Origin: JAUICS01 sp964384335
GTDB lineage: Bacteria; Pseudomonadota; Alphaproteobacteria; Micavibrionales; Micavibrionaceae
Length of the DNA stretch: 64,000 bases
Assembly (NCBI GenBank): GCA_964384335.1
Contig: CAYLKN010000009.1
Location: forward strand, 1-64,000
Reading direction: 5' to 3'
How positions within the stretch are numbered: position 1 is the first letter of the stretch; the number at the start of each line of letters is the position of its first letter. The notes beneath the pieces are model-generated. The model saw only the letters and a program-made list of their open reading frames with translations. It was not told the DNA's origin and searched no databases. The position numbers were made by a program, and so were the translations under genes. Positions 8,705-17,064 of this stretch are shown piece after piece.

Positions 8705-8911
8705 ATGAGCAGTTCAGATCAGAAAAAAACCGGCCCCCGCGAATATATACGTCAGGTACGGGACGAAGTGAAAAAAGTAACCTGGCCGACCCGTAAGGAA
8801 ACGACGGCCAGTACCATTGCCGTCTTTATCATGGTGACTTTCGCCGCCATTTTTCTGTTCCTTGCCGATCAGGTCATGGCATTTCTGGTTCAGGCTATTT
8901 TGAATATTTGA
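8705..8911 (+). CDS. secE: preprotein translocase subunit SecE
   Basis: A 68-residue SecE of the short, single-helix alphaproteobacterial type, part of the SecYEG channel in the inner membrane. The amphipathic segment PREYIRQVRDEVKKVTWPTR with the hallmark KKVTWPT is followed by ETTASTIAVFIMVTFAAIFL and the transmembrane helix. The ATG at 8705 is chosen because KVTWPT then lies near residue 29 as usual. It is the first gene of the secE-nusG-rplK-rplA group. I checked the 184-bp upstream spacer for a tRNA-Trp, which often precedes secE, and found none. Confidence 0.95.
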   Translation: MSSSDQKKTGPREYIRQVRDEVKKVTWPTRKETTASTIAVFIMVTFAAIFLFLADQVMAFLVQAILNI

Positions 8912-8943
8912 TTTTGGTTAAATAAGAAAAAAGGACAAATACA

Positions 8944-9474
8944 ATGACCGCGAGATGGTATGTAATTCATGTTTACTCAGGCTTTGAAAACAAGGCTGCC
9001 GATGCAATCATGGAAAAAGCAAGAAAACAGGGCTTTGAAGACAGAATACTGGAAATCATGGTCCCGATGGAAGAAGTCGTTGAAGTCAAACGCGGACAGC
9101 GCAAGAATGCCGAACGCAAATTTTTTCCGGGGTATATTCTGGCCAAGATTGATATGGGGGATGATATCTGGCACCTGATCAAAGATACTCCGAAGGTTAC
9201 CAATTTCCTTGGCGCCAACAACAAACCCGCACCTATCAGCGATGCCGAGGCAGAGCGTATTGTCAAACAAGTCAAGGAAGGCGTGGACAGACCAAGGCCA
9301 AGCATCACGTTCGATATCGGGGAAGAGGTCAAAGTTGCAGACGGCCCCTTCGCCAGTTTCAACGGCACAATTGAAGAAATCGACGAGGAAAAAGGCAAAC
9401 TCAAAGTCTCCGTCTCGATCTTCGGGCGTGCCACCCCGGTCGAACTCGAATACGGCCAGGTCGAAAAGCTTTAA
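8944..9474 (+). CDS. nusG: transcription termination/antitermination protein NusG
   Basis: A 176-residue NusG, which binds RNA polymerase and couples it to Rho or to ribosomal protein S10. The NGN domain starts with RWYVIHVYSGFENKAADAI and includes RKFFPGYILAKIDM and IKDTPKVTNFLGANNKPAPI. The C-terminal KOW domain is EEVKVADGPFASFNGTIEEI. The gene follows secE by 32 nt and has a GGACAAAT stretch before its ATG. Confidence 0.97.
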   Translation: MTARWYVIHVYSGFENKAADAIMEKARKQGFEDRILEIMVPMEEVVEVKRGQRKNAERKFFPGYILAKIDMGDDIWHLIKDTPKVTNFLGANNKPAPISDAEAERIVKQVKEGVDRPRPSITFDIGEEVKVADGPFASFNGTIEEIDEEKGKLKVSVSIFGRATPVELEYGQVEKL

Positions 9475-9606
9475 TCACTGCGCACTACATTAATAACAGC
9501 GCTTGGTGCACCGGCATAATCGGAGAATAGCCCGGGTTTATCCGTGCATATGAAGATTTTCCTTGATTTTTCCGGTCATGGCTCTTATAAAGCAAATCTT
9601 GTTAGT

Positions 9607-9655
9607 TTGTGGCAGGCAAAACGATTTCAGGCCAAATCGTCAGGCCGGACCACAA
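9607..9655 (+). promoter_or_regulatory. structured rplK leader, candidate ribosomal protein L1 autoregulatory site
   Basis: The 215-nt spacer between nusG and rplK contains a two-part hairpin. An outer stem TTGTGG (9607-9612) pairs with CCACAA (9650-9655). An inner perfect 7-bp stem ACGATTT (9621-9627) pairs with AAATCGT (9634-9640). Purine-rich internal bulges GCAGGCAAA and CAGGCCGGA lie between them. In other bacteria ribosomal protein L1 represses its own rplK-rplA operon by binding such a leader that mimics its 23S rRNA site. The structure is seen directly; L1 binding is inferred from position. Confidence 0.5.
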
Positions 9656-9689
9656 CCTCTGTAAACACATTAATACAGGAGGCGTTATT

Positions 9690-10130
9690 ATGGCCAAGAA
9701 AAAATCAAAGATATTAGGATATATAAAACTGGCCGTCCCGGCCGGTCAGGCAAATCCATCCCCGCCAATCGGTCCGGCTTTGGGACAAAAAGGACTGAAC
9801 ATCATGGAATTCTGTAAGGCGTTTAATGACAAAACCGCCGACATGGAAAAAGGTATGCCTATACCTGTGGTGATCACGGCTTATGAAGATAAGTCATTTG
9901 AATTTATAATGAAAACCCCGCCGGCAAGCTTTTACCTTAAAAAAGCCGCAAAGCTTGACAAAGGATCACAAACGCCCGGCAAGGAACATGTCGGCAGTGT
10001 TACCAAAAAACAGGTTAAAGAAATCGCGGAATCAAAAATGGAAGACCTCAATGCGAATGATATAAAGGGCGCTATGGCTATCATTGAAGGATCCGCACGC
10101 TCTATGGGCATAGAAGTGGTGGAGGGCTGA
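9690..10130 (+). CDS. rplK: 50S ribosomal protein L11
   Basis: A 146-residue L11. The N-terminal domain carries the proline-rich ANPSPPIGPALGQKGLNIME; the C-terminal rRNA-binding domain carries KGSQTPGKEHVGSVTKKQVK and a terminal AIIEGSARSMGIEV. The start ATG at 9690 is fixed by a strong AGGAGG at 9677-9682, even though the frame stays open upstream through the leader hairpin. It is two nt from rplA. Confidence 0.97.
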   Translation: MAKKKSKILGYIKLAVPAGQANPSPPIGPALGQKGLNIMEFCKAFNDKTADMEKGMPIPVVITAYEDKSFEFIMKTPPASFYLKKAAKLDKGSQTPGKEHVGSVTKKQVKEIAESKMEDLNANDIKGAMAIIEGSARSMGIEVVEG

Positions 10131-10132
10131 TC

Positions 10133-10855
10133 ATGGCAAAAGCAACAAAAATACAGAAAAATTTTCAAAATGAAATCGACAGGAAAGTTTTTTATACCGT
10201 AGAAACTGCCGTTGATATCCTTCAGAAAATTTCAAAGCAACGTAAATTTGATGAAACATTTGAAATTTCGATGAATCTGGGTGTTGATCCCAAACACTCC
10301 GACCAGGCCGTGCGCGGTATGACGACCCTCCCTCACGGTACCGGAAAGTCGGTACGCGTTGCGGTTTTTGCAAAAGATGCGAAAGCCGAAGAGGCCAAAA
10401 AAGCAGGTGCGGATTATGTTGGTGCAGAAGACCTGGCCGAGCAACTTCAGAAAAACGAAATCGAGGTCGATCGTTGTATAGCAACACCGGATATGATGGC
10501 GGTTGTTGGAAAGCTTGGGAAAATTCTTGGTCCGAAAGGTCTTATGCCAAACCCGAAACTTGGTACGGTTACCCCGGATGTTCAAAAAGCAATCCAGGAC
10601 GCAAAAGGCGGAGCCGTTGAGTTCCGCGCCGAAAAAAACGGCATCGTTCACGGCGGTCTTGGCAAAGCTTCCTTTGACAAAAAAGCAATCGTTGAAAATG
10701 TATACAGCTATGTCGATGCAATCATGAAGGCCAAACCTTCCGGCGCAAAAGGTACCTATGTCAAAAAAGTCACGTTGACGACGACAATGGGGCCGGGATT
10801 AAAAATTGATATTGCGGACCTTCTTTCAGCCGGTGAACAGAAAAAAGCCGCCTGA
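10133..10855 (+). CDS. rplA: 50S ribosomal protein L1
   Basis: A 240-residue L1, which binds 23S rRNA at the stalk and represses its own operon. Recognisable parts are KFDETFEISMNLGVDPKHSDQ near the start, the inserted domain with GADYVGAEDLAEQLQ, and the signature MMAVVGKLGKILGPKGLMPNPKLGTV, here split across about residues 122-147. It overlaps the context of rplK closely (2 nt spacing). Unusually, the gene that follows is a convergent histidine kinase; rplJ and rplL do not follow. Confidence 0.97.
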   Translation: MAKATKIQKNFQNEIDRKVFYTVETAVDILQKISKQRKFDETFEISMNLGVDPKHSDQAVRGMTTLPHGTGKSVRVAVFAKDAKAEEAKKAGADYVGAEDLAEQLQKNEIEVDRCIATPDMMAVVGKLGKILGPKGLMPNPKLGTVTPDVQKAIQDAKGGAVEFRAEKNGIVHGGLGKASFDKKAIVENVYSYVDAIMKAKPSGAKGTYVKKVTLTTTMGPGLKIDIADLLSAGEQKKAA

Positions 10856-10872
10856 CCGTAAGGTTGAGACCA

Positions 10873-12552
10873 TTATCCCAGCCATTTGCTTAACGTATCC
10901 TGCAAAACCTCAAATTTAAGAGGTTTTGTAAGAAAGTCATCCACGCCGGCCTCATAAGCCTGTTCTTTGTGATTGTTCAGGGCATGGGCCGTGAGGGCAA
11001 CGATATAGGTTTTTTCCTTCCTCTGCGGCAGGATTTCCTTAATTTTGCGGGTGGCCTCTATTCCGTTCATAACAGGCATGCGCAAATCCATAAAGATAAG
11101 GTCATAACTGTTATGCGCCACCTTTTCGACTGCAATCTGTCCGTTTTCGGCGGTTTCAAAATCCGCACCCGATTTTTCAAGCATTCTCTCAAAAATCAGC
11201 CGGTTGACTTCATCATCCTCCACTATCAGGATCTTCGCGCCTTTGAACTGTTTTATATTATGATTGTGAGCGGTCTTAAGTTCTCCGGCAGCGTTGTGAG
11301 ACCCCGGATTGTTGGCTGTATCAGCGGTTTCTTTCATTTCCGCATGCTGCGCCTGCTTAAAGGGAAGTGAAACCCAGAACGTGCTGCCCTGATCCGGTTC
11401 ACTTTCCACGCCGATCGAACCGCCCAGAATTTCGGCCAGTGATTTGGCAATGGCAAGACCCAGCCCCGTTCCTTTCAGATGTTCGTCCCCCGCCTCCTTC
11501 GCCTGATAAAATCTTTCAAACAAAAGAGGTATTTTATCTTTCGGGATCCCTTCCCCGGTATCTTTGACTGAAAATATTATGTTTTTGTTGTCATCCAGAC
11601 TGACGTTCAGGATAATACCGCCTTCATACGTGAATTTAATGGCATTGCTTATAAAATTCCCAATGATCTGCTTGATGCGGTAAGCATCGGACACAATAAA
11701 CTGCGGGAGATTTTTACCGTATTCAAGCTTAAGATAAAGCTTTCTTCCACCCGCCTGGCTTTTATAAAGATCAACAAGTTCGGTCAAGGTTTCATAAAGA
11801 TCGAATTTTTCTTCTTTGGCATCAAGTTCGCCGGCCTCAATCTTTGAAAGATCAAGGATATCATTTATAATTGTCAAAAGCTGATCGCCGGAAGTGAGGA
11901 TAATATCGACAAAGCTCCTGTCTTCATCACTTGTCAACGTTTCCTTTAAAATACTTGCCGTGCCGATAATGCCGTTAAGCGGTGTACGGATTTCATGGCT
12001 CATATTTGCCAGAAATTCTGTTTTCATTATATTTTCGCGTTCCTGCTTAAGCTTGCTTAACCTTAGATCCAGCTCATCAACTATTACATTTGCCAGATCA
12101 TTGAGTTGATCTGCCTGTTGCTTCGGAAATTGCTCACGCGGCTTGTTGTCGATTAAACACAGCGTGCCGATATTGTACCCATCCGATGTCGTCAAGGGGC
12201 AACCCGCATAAAAACGGATATAAGGCTCACCCGTTACAAGAGGGTTGTTTTTAAAACGTCTGTCTGCCTGCGCATCCGGCACAATCATAGGCTCATCGCC
12301 AAGGATAGTATATGTACAGAATGCCACCTCCCTCTCCGTTTCATTAACGTCGATACCAATACACGCCTTAAAAAACTGCCTGTTTTTATCCAGAAATGAA
12401 ATCAATACAATTCGAACATCAAAAATTGATTTTGCCAGCCCGGTAATTCTGTCGAACGCAGGTTCGGGTTCTGTATCCAGCACACGGTATTGCCAGAGCT
12501 TTTCAAGGCGGAATTTTTCGTTATGCGGAAGTGGATAGGATGATTGCGACAT
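10873..12552 (-). CDS. cytoplasmic GAF-domain hybrid histidine kinase
   Basis: A 559-residue soluble hybrid kinase without transmembrane segments. Order: GAF domain about residues 15-165 (LDTEPEPAFDRITGLAKSIF, FCTYTILGDEPMIVPDAQAD, YAGCPLTTSDGYNIGTLCLI); HisKA with the phospho-accepting His186 in LANMSHEIRTPLNG; HATPase_c (N box NFISNAIKFTYEGG, G boxes DTGEGIPKDKIPLLFERFYQ and GTGLGLAIAKSLAEILGG); a linker; and a receiver domain about 435-555 with acidic pair EDDE and phospho-acceptor Asp489 in LIFMDLRMPVMNG. The GAF subtype resembles that found in many alphaproteobacterial kinases and cyclases that read redox or light cues; the ligand is unknown. It converges on rplA with 17 nt between stops. 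No partner regulator is adjacent. Confidence 0.93.
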   Translation of the reverse strand: MSQSSYPLPHNEKFRLEKLWQYRVLDTEPEPAFDRITGLAKSIFDVRIVLISFLDKNRQFFKACIGIDVNETEREVAFCTYTILGDEPMIVPDAQADRRFKNNPLVTGEPYIRFYAGCPLTTSDGYNIGTLCLIDNKPREQFPKQQADQLNDLANVIVDELDLRLSKLKQERENIMKTEFLANMSHEIRTPLNGIIGTASILKETLTSDEDRSFVDIILTSGDQLLTIINDILDLSKIEAGELDAKEEKFDLYETLTELVDLYKSQAGGRKLYLKLEYGKNLPQFIVSDAYRIKQIIGNFISNAIKFTYEGGIILNVSLDDNKNIIFSVKDTGEGIPKDKIPLLFERFYQAKEAGDEHLKGTGLGLAIAKSLAEILGGSIGVESEPDQGSTFWVSLPFKQAQHAEMKETADTANNPGSHNAAGELKTAHNHNIKQFKGAKILIVEDDEVNRLIFERMLEKSGADFETAENGQIAVEKVAHNSYDLIFMDLRMPVMNGIEATRKIKEILPQRKEKTYIVALTAHALNNHKEQAYEAGVDDFLTKPLKFEVLQDTLSKWLG

Positions 12553-12704
12553 GATTTAGCATTCATATTAAAATATTTAATATATAACTATATCATGAAA
12601 AAAAATTGAATTTAACTGTTTTGAATGTATTGTTTTAAGAATGCAACTTAAAATTGTATGCAGGGCAGATTAAGTAGTTTCTATGATTCCGGTTCAATCA
12701 TATT

Positions 12705-13316
12705 TCAAGGTACATAATCTATTTTTAACAGGGAGGAGGAGTCCGAGTGCCCCGTACCAGGGTTTAATGTAACGGGCCTCCAAGTGTTTTTGGGGCATAG
12801 GCCGGTATTGCGTCCAAATTCTGAAAAAACACTGTGCGGATTAAAAACCGCAAAACCCCCGCTTGAAGGATCCAACGGATCAAAAAGACCTCGAACATCG
12901 ATCTGAATTTCATGTCGATCTGCTAAATCATCCATGAAGTTGTCAATTTCAGTATTTCCCCATGTATCGCCTCCTAAAGAATCCAGTTCAAAGCTTAAGC
13001 CGGTAGGAGTAACATGTACTGCAACAGGATCTATACCCAGATTTTTAAAAAACAGGGAAGCTGATTCCAGAGCAGCTAAAATGTTTTTTGCTTGTTCTGA
13101 TTTGTCTGATCCAGCTTGTTCTGATAAATATTTACAGGCTGATGCGGAGTTATCAATTTTCAATTCTTTATCCAAATAGGAATAGATAGCAAAAGCCGTG
13201 ACTAAAGCAGAAAGTAGCAAGCTTGTTTTCTTGCAAGCGGTTATTGGTTCTTTTTCATGCGCTTGTCCATGCGCATTACGTGAAACGCCATCCGTTCCCA
13301 AAACAAACTTCCCCAT
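12705..13316 (-). CDS. unrecognised membrane-anchored protein
   Basis: A 203-residue protein I do not recognise. After a short polar N-terminus there is one hydrophobic helix (KTSLLLSALVTAFAIYSYL, about residues 31-49), then a soluble region of about 150 residues with a helical stretch (SDKSEQAKNILAALESASLFFKN split over 75-97) and a Gly/Asp-rich tail with two cysteines in total in the soluble part. It starts 7 nt after the mnmA stop on the same strand, so it probably rides on the fabI-mnmA transcript. A bacteria-wide function cannot be proposed. Confidence 0.6.
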   Translation of the reverse strand: MGKFVLGTDGVSRNAHGQAHEKEPITACKKTSLLLSALVTAFAIYSYLDKELKIDNSASACKYLSEQAGSDKSEQAKNILAALESASLFFKNLGIDPVAVHVTPTGLSFELDSLGGDTWGNTEIDNFMDDLADRHEIQIDVRGLFDPLDPSSGGFAVFNPHSVFSEFGRNTGLCPKNTWRPVTLNPGTGHSDSSSLLKIDYVP

Positions 13317-13323
13317 ACTTTTT

Positions 13324-14460
13324 TCAGGCTGCGAGAGCCCTTTTTGTATTATTAGTGGCGGTTATCCATCCGCCGCCAAGCACTCTGTCCTCATCGTAAC
13401 AAACTGCAGCCTGACCCGGAGATATTCCGTACTGAAGTGTGTCCAGCCGAATTTCGGCAAAAGTGCTGTCGGTATTAAGCGTTGCCGGAACAGGCTTCAT
13501 GTTTGAGCGGAACTTCACGAACACACGTCCCGAAATATTCCCCTGTAGCCAGTTACAGTCGTTAAGGTAGATAACATTTCTTGCCAGAGCTTCCTTGTCA
13601 CCAACTATAACCCGGTTTTCAGCGGCGTCAATACGGACAACATAAAGCGGGGTGTTATCCTCCGTCATGCCTCCGCCAACACCGATCCCGCGGCGTTGAC
13701 CGATGGTGTAATTGACGATGCCGTTATGCGACCCCAGAATGCGCCCGTCAAGGTGAACAATCTCCCCCGGATTTTCACTTTCAGGTCTGACTTTTTTAAC
13801 GACTTTCGCATAATCCCCGTTTGGCACAAAACAAATATCCTGACTGTCCGGCTTTTTTGCATTGATCAGACCAAGGCGAGTTGCATGCTCCCGCGTTTTT
13901 TCCTTATACCAGCCGCCAAGAGGAAACCGGAGAAATTCAAGCTGGTCCTGTGTTGTGGCAAACAGAAAATAACTCTGATCCTTTCCTGGATCTATGGCCC
14001 GGTGCAATTCAGCGTCACCGGTTACAGGATTGACGACACGCCGGATATAATGGCCCGTTGCCATGCAGTCTGCTTCGAGATCTTTTGCCGTTGCCAGCAG
14101 ATCATTAAATTTTACGCTCTGGTTGCAGCGCACGCAGGGTATTGGCGTTTCACCCCGAAGATAACTGTCTGCGAAGTCTTCAATTACGGCTTCCCTGAAA
14201 TTACTTTCATAATTTAAAACATAATGGGGAAATCCATGCTCCTCCGCCACACGTTTTGCATCATGGATATCCTGACCGGCACAGCACGCTTTCTGTTTTT
14301 CAAGCGCTTTTCCATGATCGTAAAGCTGGAGAGTAATCCCGACAACATCATAACCCTGCTCATGCAGGAGGGCCGCGGTAACGGAGGAGTCCACCCCGCC
14401 TGACATGGCAACAACAACCCGGGTATTTTCCGGCTTTTTATCAAACCCTAAACTGTTCAT
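13324..14460 (-). CDS. mnmA: tRNA-specific 2-thiouridylase MnmA
   Basis: MnmA adds sulfur to U34 of tRNA-Lys, -Glu and -Gln using ATP and a persulfide relay. The PP-loop VVVAMSGGVDSSVTAALLHE lies near the start. The catalytic cysteines are in PIPCVRCNQSVKF (first) and KPDSQDICFVPNGDY (second). GQRRGIGVGG and the C-terminal YGISPGQAAVCYDEDRVLGG complete the signature. From the ATG at 14460 the protein has 378 residues, normal for the family; the frame stays open 36 nt further upstream with a non-conserved sequence. It lies 78 nt downstream of fabI. Confidence 0.95.
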   Translation of the reverse strand: MNSLGFDKKPENTRVVVAMSGGVDSSVTAALLHEQGYDVVGITLQLYDHGKALEKQKACCAGQDIHDAKRVAEEHGFPHYVLNYESNFREAVIEDFADSYLRGETPIPCVRCNQSVKFNDLLATAKDLEADCMATGHYIRRVVNPVTGDAELHRAIDPGKDQSYFLFATTQDQLEFLRFPLGGWYKEKTREHATRLGLINAKKPDSQDICFVPNGDYAKVVKKVRPESENPGEIVHLDGRILGSHNGIVNYTIGQRRGIGVGGGMTEDNTPLYVVRIDAAENRVIVGDKEALARNVIYLNDCNWLQGNISGRVFVKFRSNMKPVPATLNTDSTFAEIRLDTLQYGISPGQAAVCYDEDRVLGGGWITATNNTKRALAA

Positions 14461-14538
14461 AAATGGCAATATAGTAAAAACCGCAGCAAAAAGCAATTGC
14501 GCTATGGAAAACGGATAAATTTTGATGAAAACTGATTT

Positions 14539-15384
14539 CTAAGCCGCTTCGTCTTTTTTCTGGGGAGCGATGGATTGCAGAAGCTCCGCAGTCTCGCCTG
14601 CAGAATCGACAGATACCATACCGACAGTATGATAACCGGAATCCACATGAAGAACTTCTCCTGTCACCCCTGCTCCAAGATCACTGAGCAGGAACACTGC
14701 GGATGATCCGACCTGTTCTATCGTTACATTCCGTCGCAATGGCGAATTCAGTGCATTCCATTTCAGGATATAACGGAAATCCCCTATTCCGCTGGCCGCA
14801 AGTGTCTTTATCGGACCGGCGGAAATCGCATTCACTCTTATATCCCTCGGCCCCAGATCATTGGCCAGATATCTGACTGATGCTTCCAGTGCCGCCTTTG
14901 CAACACCCATAACATTGTAGTGCGGCATAACCCGCTCCGCGCCGTAATATGTCATGGTTAAAAGGTTTCCGCCTTCATTCATAAGTGGAACCGCTTTCTG
15001 CGCCACCGCTGTAAAGGAATAAACAGAAATGTCCATGGTGTTCAGAAAATTGCCGCGGGTCGTGTTCAAATACATACCATCAAGTTCGCTTTTGTCGGAA
15101 AAAGCAATTGCATGTACAAGAAAATCCAGTGAACCCCATTCGGAGTTTACTGTTTCAAATGCCTTGTCAATCGATTCGTCATTCGAAACATCGCACTGGA
15201 TAAGAAGATCGGAGCCAATCTGTTCAGCGAGGGGCTTGATTCTTTTAATCATGGCATCGCCCTGATATGTAAGAGCGATTTCCGCACCCTGCGCGGCCGC
15301 CTGACTGGCGATACCCCATGCGATGGAGCGGTCATTGGCCACTCCCATGATCAAACCTTTTTTACCTTTTAGAAAATTTTCCAT
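14539..15384 (-). CDS. fabI: enoyl-[acyl-carrier-protein] reductase FabI (NADH)
   Basis: FabI carries out the last reduction of each fatty-acid elongation cycle. From the ATG at 15384 (preceded by AGGA) it has 281 residues. KGKKGLIMGVANDRSIAWGI is the nucleotide-binding motif of the FabI type; HAIAFSDKSELDG follows; the catalytic Tyr-(X)6-Lys is in ERVMPHYNVMGVAKAALEA; and RVNAISAGPIKTLAASGIGDF and GEVLHVDSGYHTVGM close the fold. The upstream frame extension to 15453 is not conserved. The 176-bp divergent region to the next gene presumably holds both promoters. Confidence 0.96.
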   Translation of the reverse strand: MENFLKGKKGLIMGVANDRSIAWGIASQAAAQGAEIALTYQGDAMIKRIKPLAEQIGSDLLIQCDVSNDESIDKAFETVNSEWGSLDFLVHAIAFSDKSELDGMYLNTTRGNFLNTMDISVYSFTAVAQKAVPLMNEGGNLLTMTYYGAERVMPHYNVMGVAKAALEASVRYLANDLGPRDIRVNAISAGPIKTLAASGIGDFRYILKWNALNSPLRRNVTIEQVGSSAVFLLSDLGAGVTGEVLHVDSGYHTVGMVSVDSAGETAELLQSIAPQKKDEAA

Positions 15385-15560
15385 TAAAAATCCTGAATAA
15401 TAAGATTTATAGTAACGTGCATTTGGTTTGTAAATATATGATAGTAAAAGCATAAATATTTAAAAACGTCCAGATTTTTTAAGGGCAAAAACGTTTCTTT
15501 AACCCTTCCTTCCTAAACTGGATCTATAATTTTAATGAAAAAACAGTTGAATACGTCAAC

Positions 15561-16979
15561 ATGGATATTCAGGAGCTATTTAAATACTATACCGAAATCG
15601 TGGAAGGTCATATCAAGTATCTTCACAAGGATTTGAATGTTCTTTTTACCGGTTACGAGAACGAACGGTTTGAGACCCGCAATATTCTGTCCGATAGTTT
15701 CTTTAAACAACATGGCGTATTGGACGAAGCCAGGATTCTGTTAAAAAAACTCCAGGATCATCGCCCTCACGGCTTTACAGGCTTTCTGGCTTCAGGCTTT
15801 CCGAACTCAACGGCAAGCAGAAAACATAGTCACGTAGCCGTTTTTATTTTTAATCTGGAGAGATTGAGTAATGATCTGAGGCCGGAGGCAACACTCTACC
15901 ACCATATGTACCAACTTCTGGACAAATATCCGATTTTCAAAGAACAGCCACAATCGGCTTACACCCCCGAAATAAAAAGTTACGCCAATATAAGAGTTAA
16001 CTTAAAAGCAGACCTGTTCAGTATGTTCATGCTTTCGAGCATGAAATACAAAAAAGTTATACGCGAAATCACCTATAAAAGAGCCAAACAAAGCACTTCA
16101 AGAAAGGAAGATGAAAACCCGGAGTTTTTTCCGTCACTTATTGCGTCGGAAACAGTCAAACTGGCAAGGGACAGACTGACAGATCCCGAGGAGTTACCGG
16201 ATTCCCCGATTGACAGGGCCCTGCATCTTACGGAATACGTTGCGGCTCTTTACGATGAATATGATCTGAAAGCATGGTTTGTATTTTGCGAACAGCTTCA
16301 GACAATGCTGTGGCTAGGTATGAAAGTCGAAGACGCACTTGGCTCTGCACTCGATCTTTCCGCATCTCCAAAAGTCAGAACATATGCCTGGGCGGTTTGC
16401 GAGTATCTGAAAATTGAACCGCCATTTATTGAAAAAAACAGCATTGCCTTTAATGCCTTCACAAGACCCGAAATTAACAAGACAAATCACGTCACTCTGG
16501 TGAGCGCAAAATATTTCGAAGTGATGAGCCGGGTTCAAAAGCATTTTGATTCTTTCCCCGTTCTTGAAGAAATCAACAAACAGAATATCCATCTTACAAG
16601 CGGATACGCATTCGGTTGGTGCGCCTTTGCCCTTATGCAGGTTTATGACTCGTTGGAAAAAGCTCCGCATCAAATCCCTTCCGGCGCTCAGTTTGCAAAA
16701 TTTCAATTCGAGGAAAACAAACTCCATTTGCATGATGAGGCAGAAATACTGGCAAAATATGCTTTAAAAAACAGAAGGCAGGGTAAGGAGGTATCTGTTC
16801 AGAATTTGATCGACATTGCTGAGAGTAAAAAAATGACGGAAAGCATTGTCAAATGTCTGAAATTTACACTTAAAACCGAAATAAAAAGGGACGAAAAAAA
16901 GGATGTCCCGGTTTCCGCATTTTCAGATTATTCCCAAAAATCCGAAATGCCGGGAATAAATCTTAAGGACGGGGCTTAG
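15561..16979 (+). CDS. unrecognised 472-residue soluble protein
   Basis: No family recognised. The protein is almost all alpha-helical by residue pattern, without a signal peptide or transmembrane segment, rich in Lys/Glu and aromatic residues. It ends in a polar tail (KRDEKKDVPVSAFSDYSQKS). Its coding character is supported by even codon use, a long frame and an ATG well placed after the fabI divergent region. The stop codon is immediately followed by family A repeat copy 1. No neighbour suggests a role. Confidence 0.75.
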   Translation: MDIQELFKYYTEIVEGHIKYLHKDLNVLFTGYENERFETRNILSDSFFKQHGVLDEARILLKKLQDHRPHGFTGFLASGFPNSTASRKHSHVAVFIFNLERLSNDLRPEATLYHHMYQLLDKYPIFKEQPQSAYTPEIKSYANIRVNLKADLFSMFMLSSMKYKKVIREITYKRAKQSTSRKEDENPEFFPSLIASETVKLARDRLTDPEELPDSPIDRALHLTEYVAALYDEYDLKAWFVFCEQLQTMLWLGMKVEDALGSALDLSASPKVRTYAWAVCEYLKIEPPFIEKNSIAFNAFTRPEINKTNHVTLVSAKYFEVMSRVQKHFDSFPVLEEINKQNIHLTSGYAFGWCAFALMQVYDSLEKAPHQIPSGAQFAKFQFEENKLHLHDEAEILAKYALKNRRQGKEVSVQNLIDIAESKKMTESIVKCLKFTLKTEIKRDEKKDVPVSAFSDYSQKSEMPGINLKDGA

Positions 16980-17064
16980 GGCAGATCGTGTTCAAATATA
17001 GTCACTATGATGATATCTGAAAAGCGTGAATCTGCCCTGACGTATTGAATCGACGAGCAAATTC
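16979..17064 (-). repeat. interspersed palindromic repeat, family A, copy 1
   Basis: An ~86-bp element that fills the whole space between the convergent stops of the 472-residue gene and trpB. Read on the reverse strand it has TGAATTTGCTCGTCGATTCA, then GTCAGGGCAGATTCACGC, a central hairpin and ATCTGCCC. Copy 2 at 53660-53747, in the opposite orientation, matches it over the full length at roughly 85% by eye. GGGCAGAT at one end pairs with ATCTGCCC at the other. In the inner arms the sequence has drifted but most pairing is kept, consistent with selection on an RNA or DNA hairpin, perhaps as a bidirectional terminator. Confidence 0.75.

Noticed and set aside
12661..12702. Possible third copy of family A repeat
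   Set aside because: CAGGGCAGATT (11 nt) and a nearby 7-bp hairpin TATGATT/AATCATA resemble the repeat, but the conserved first part and the closing ATCTGC are missing, so it may be chance.
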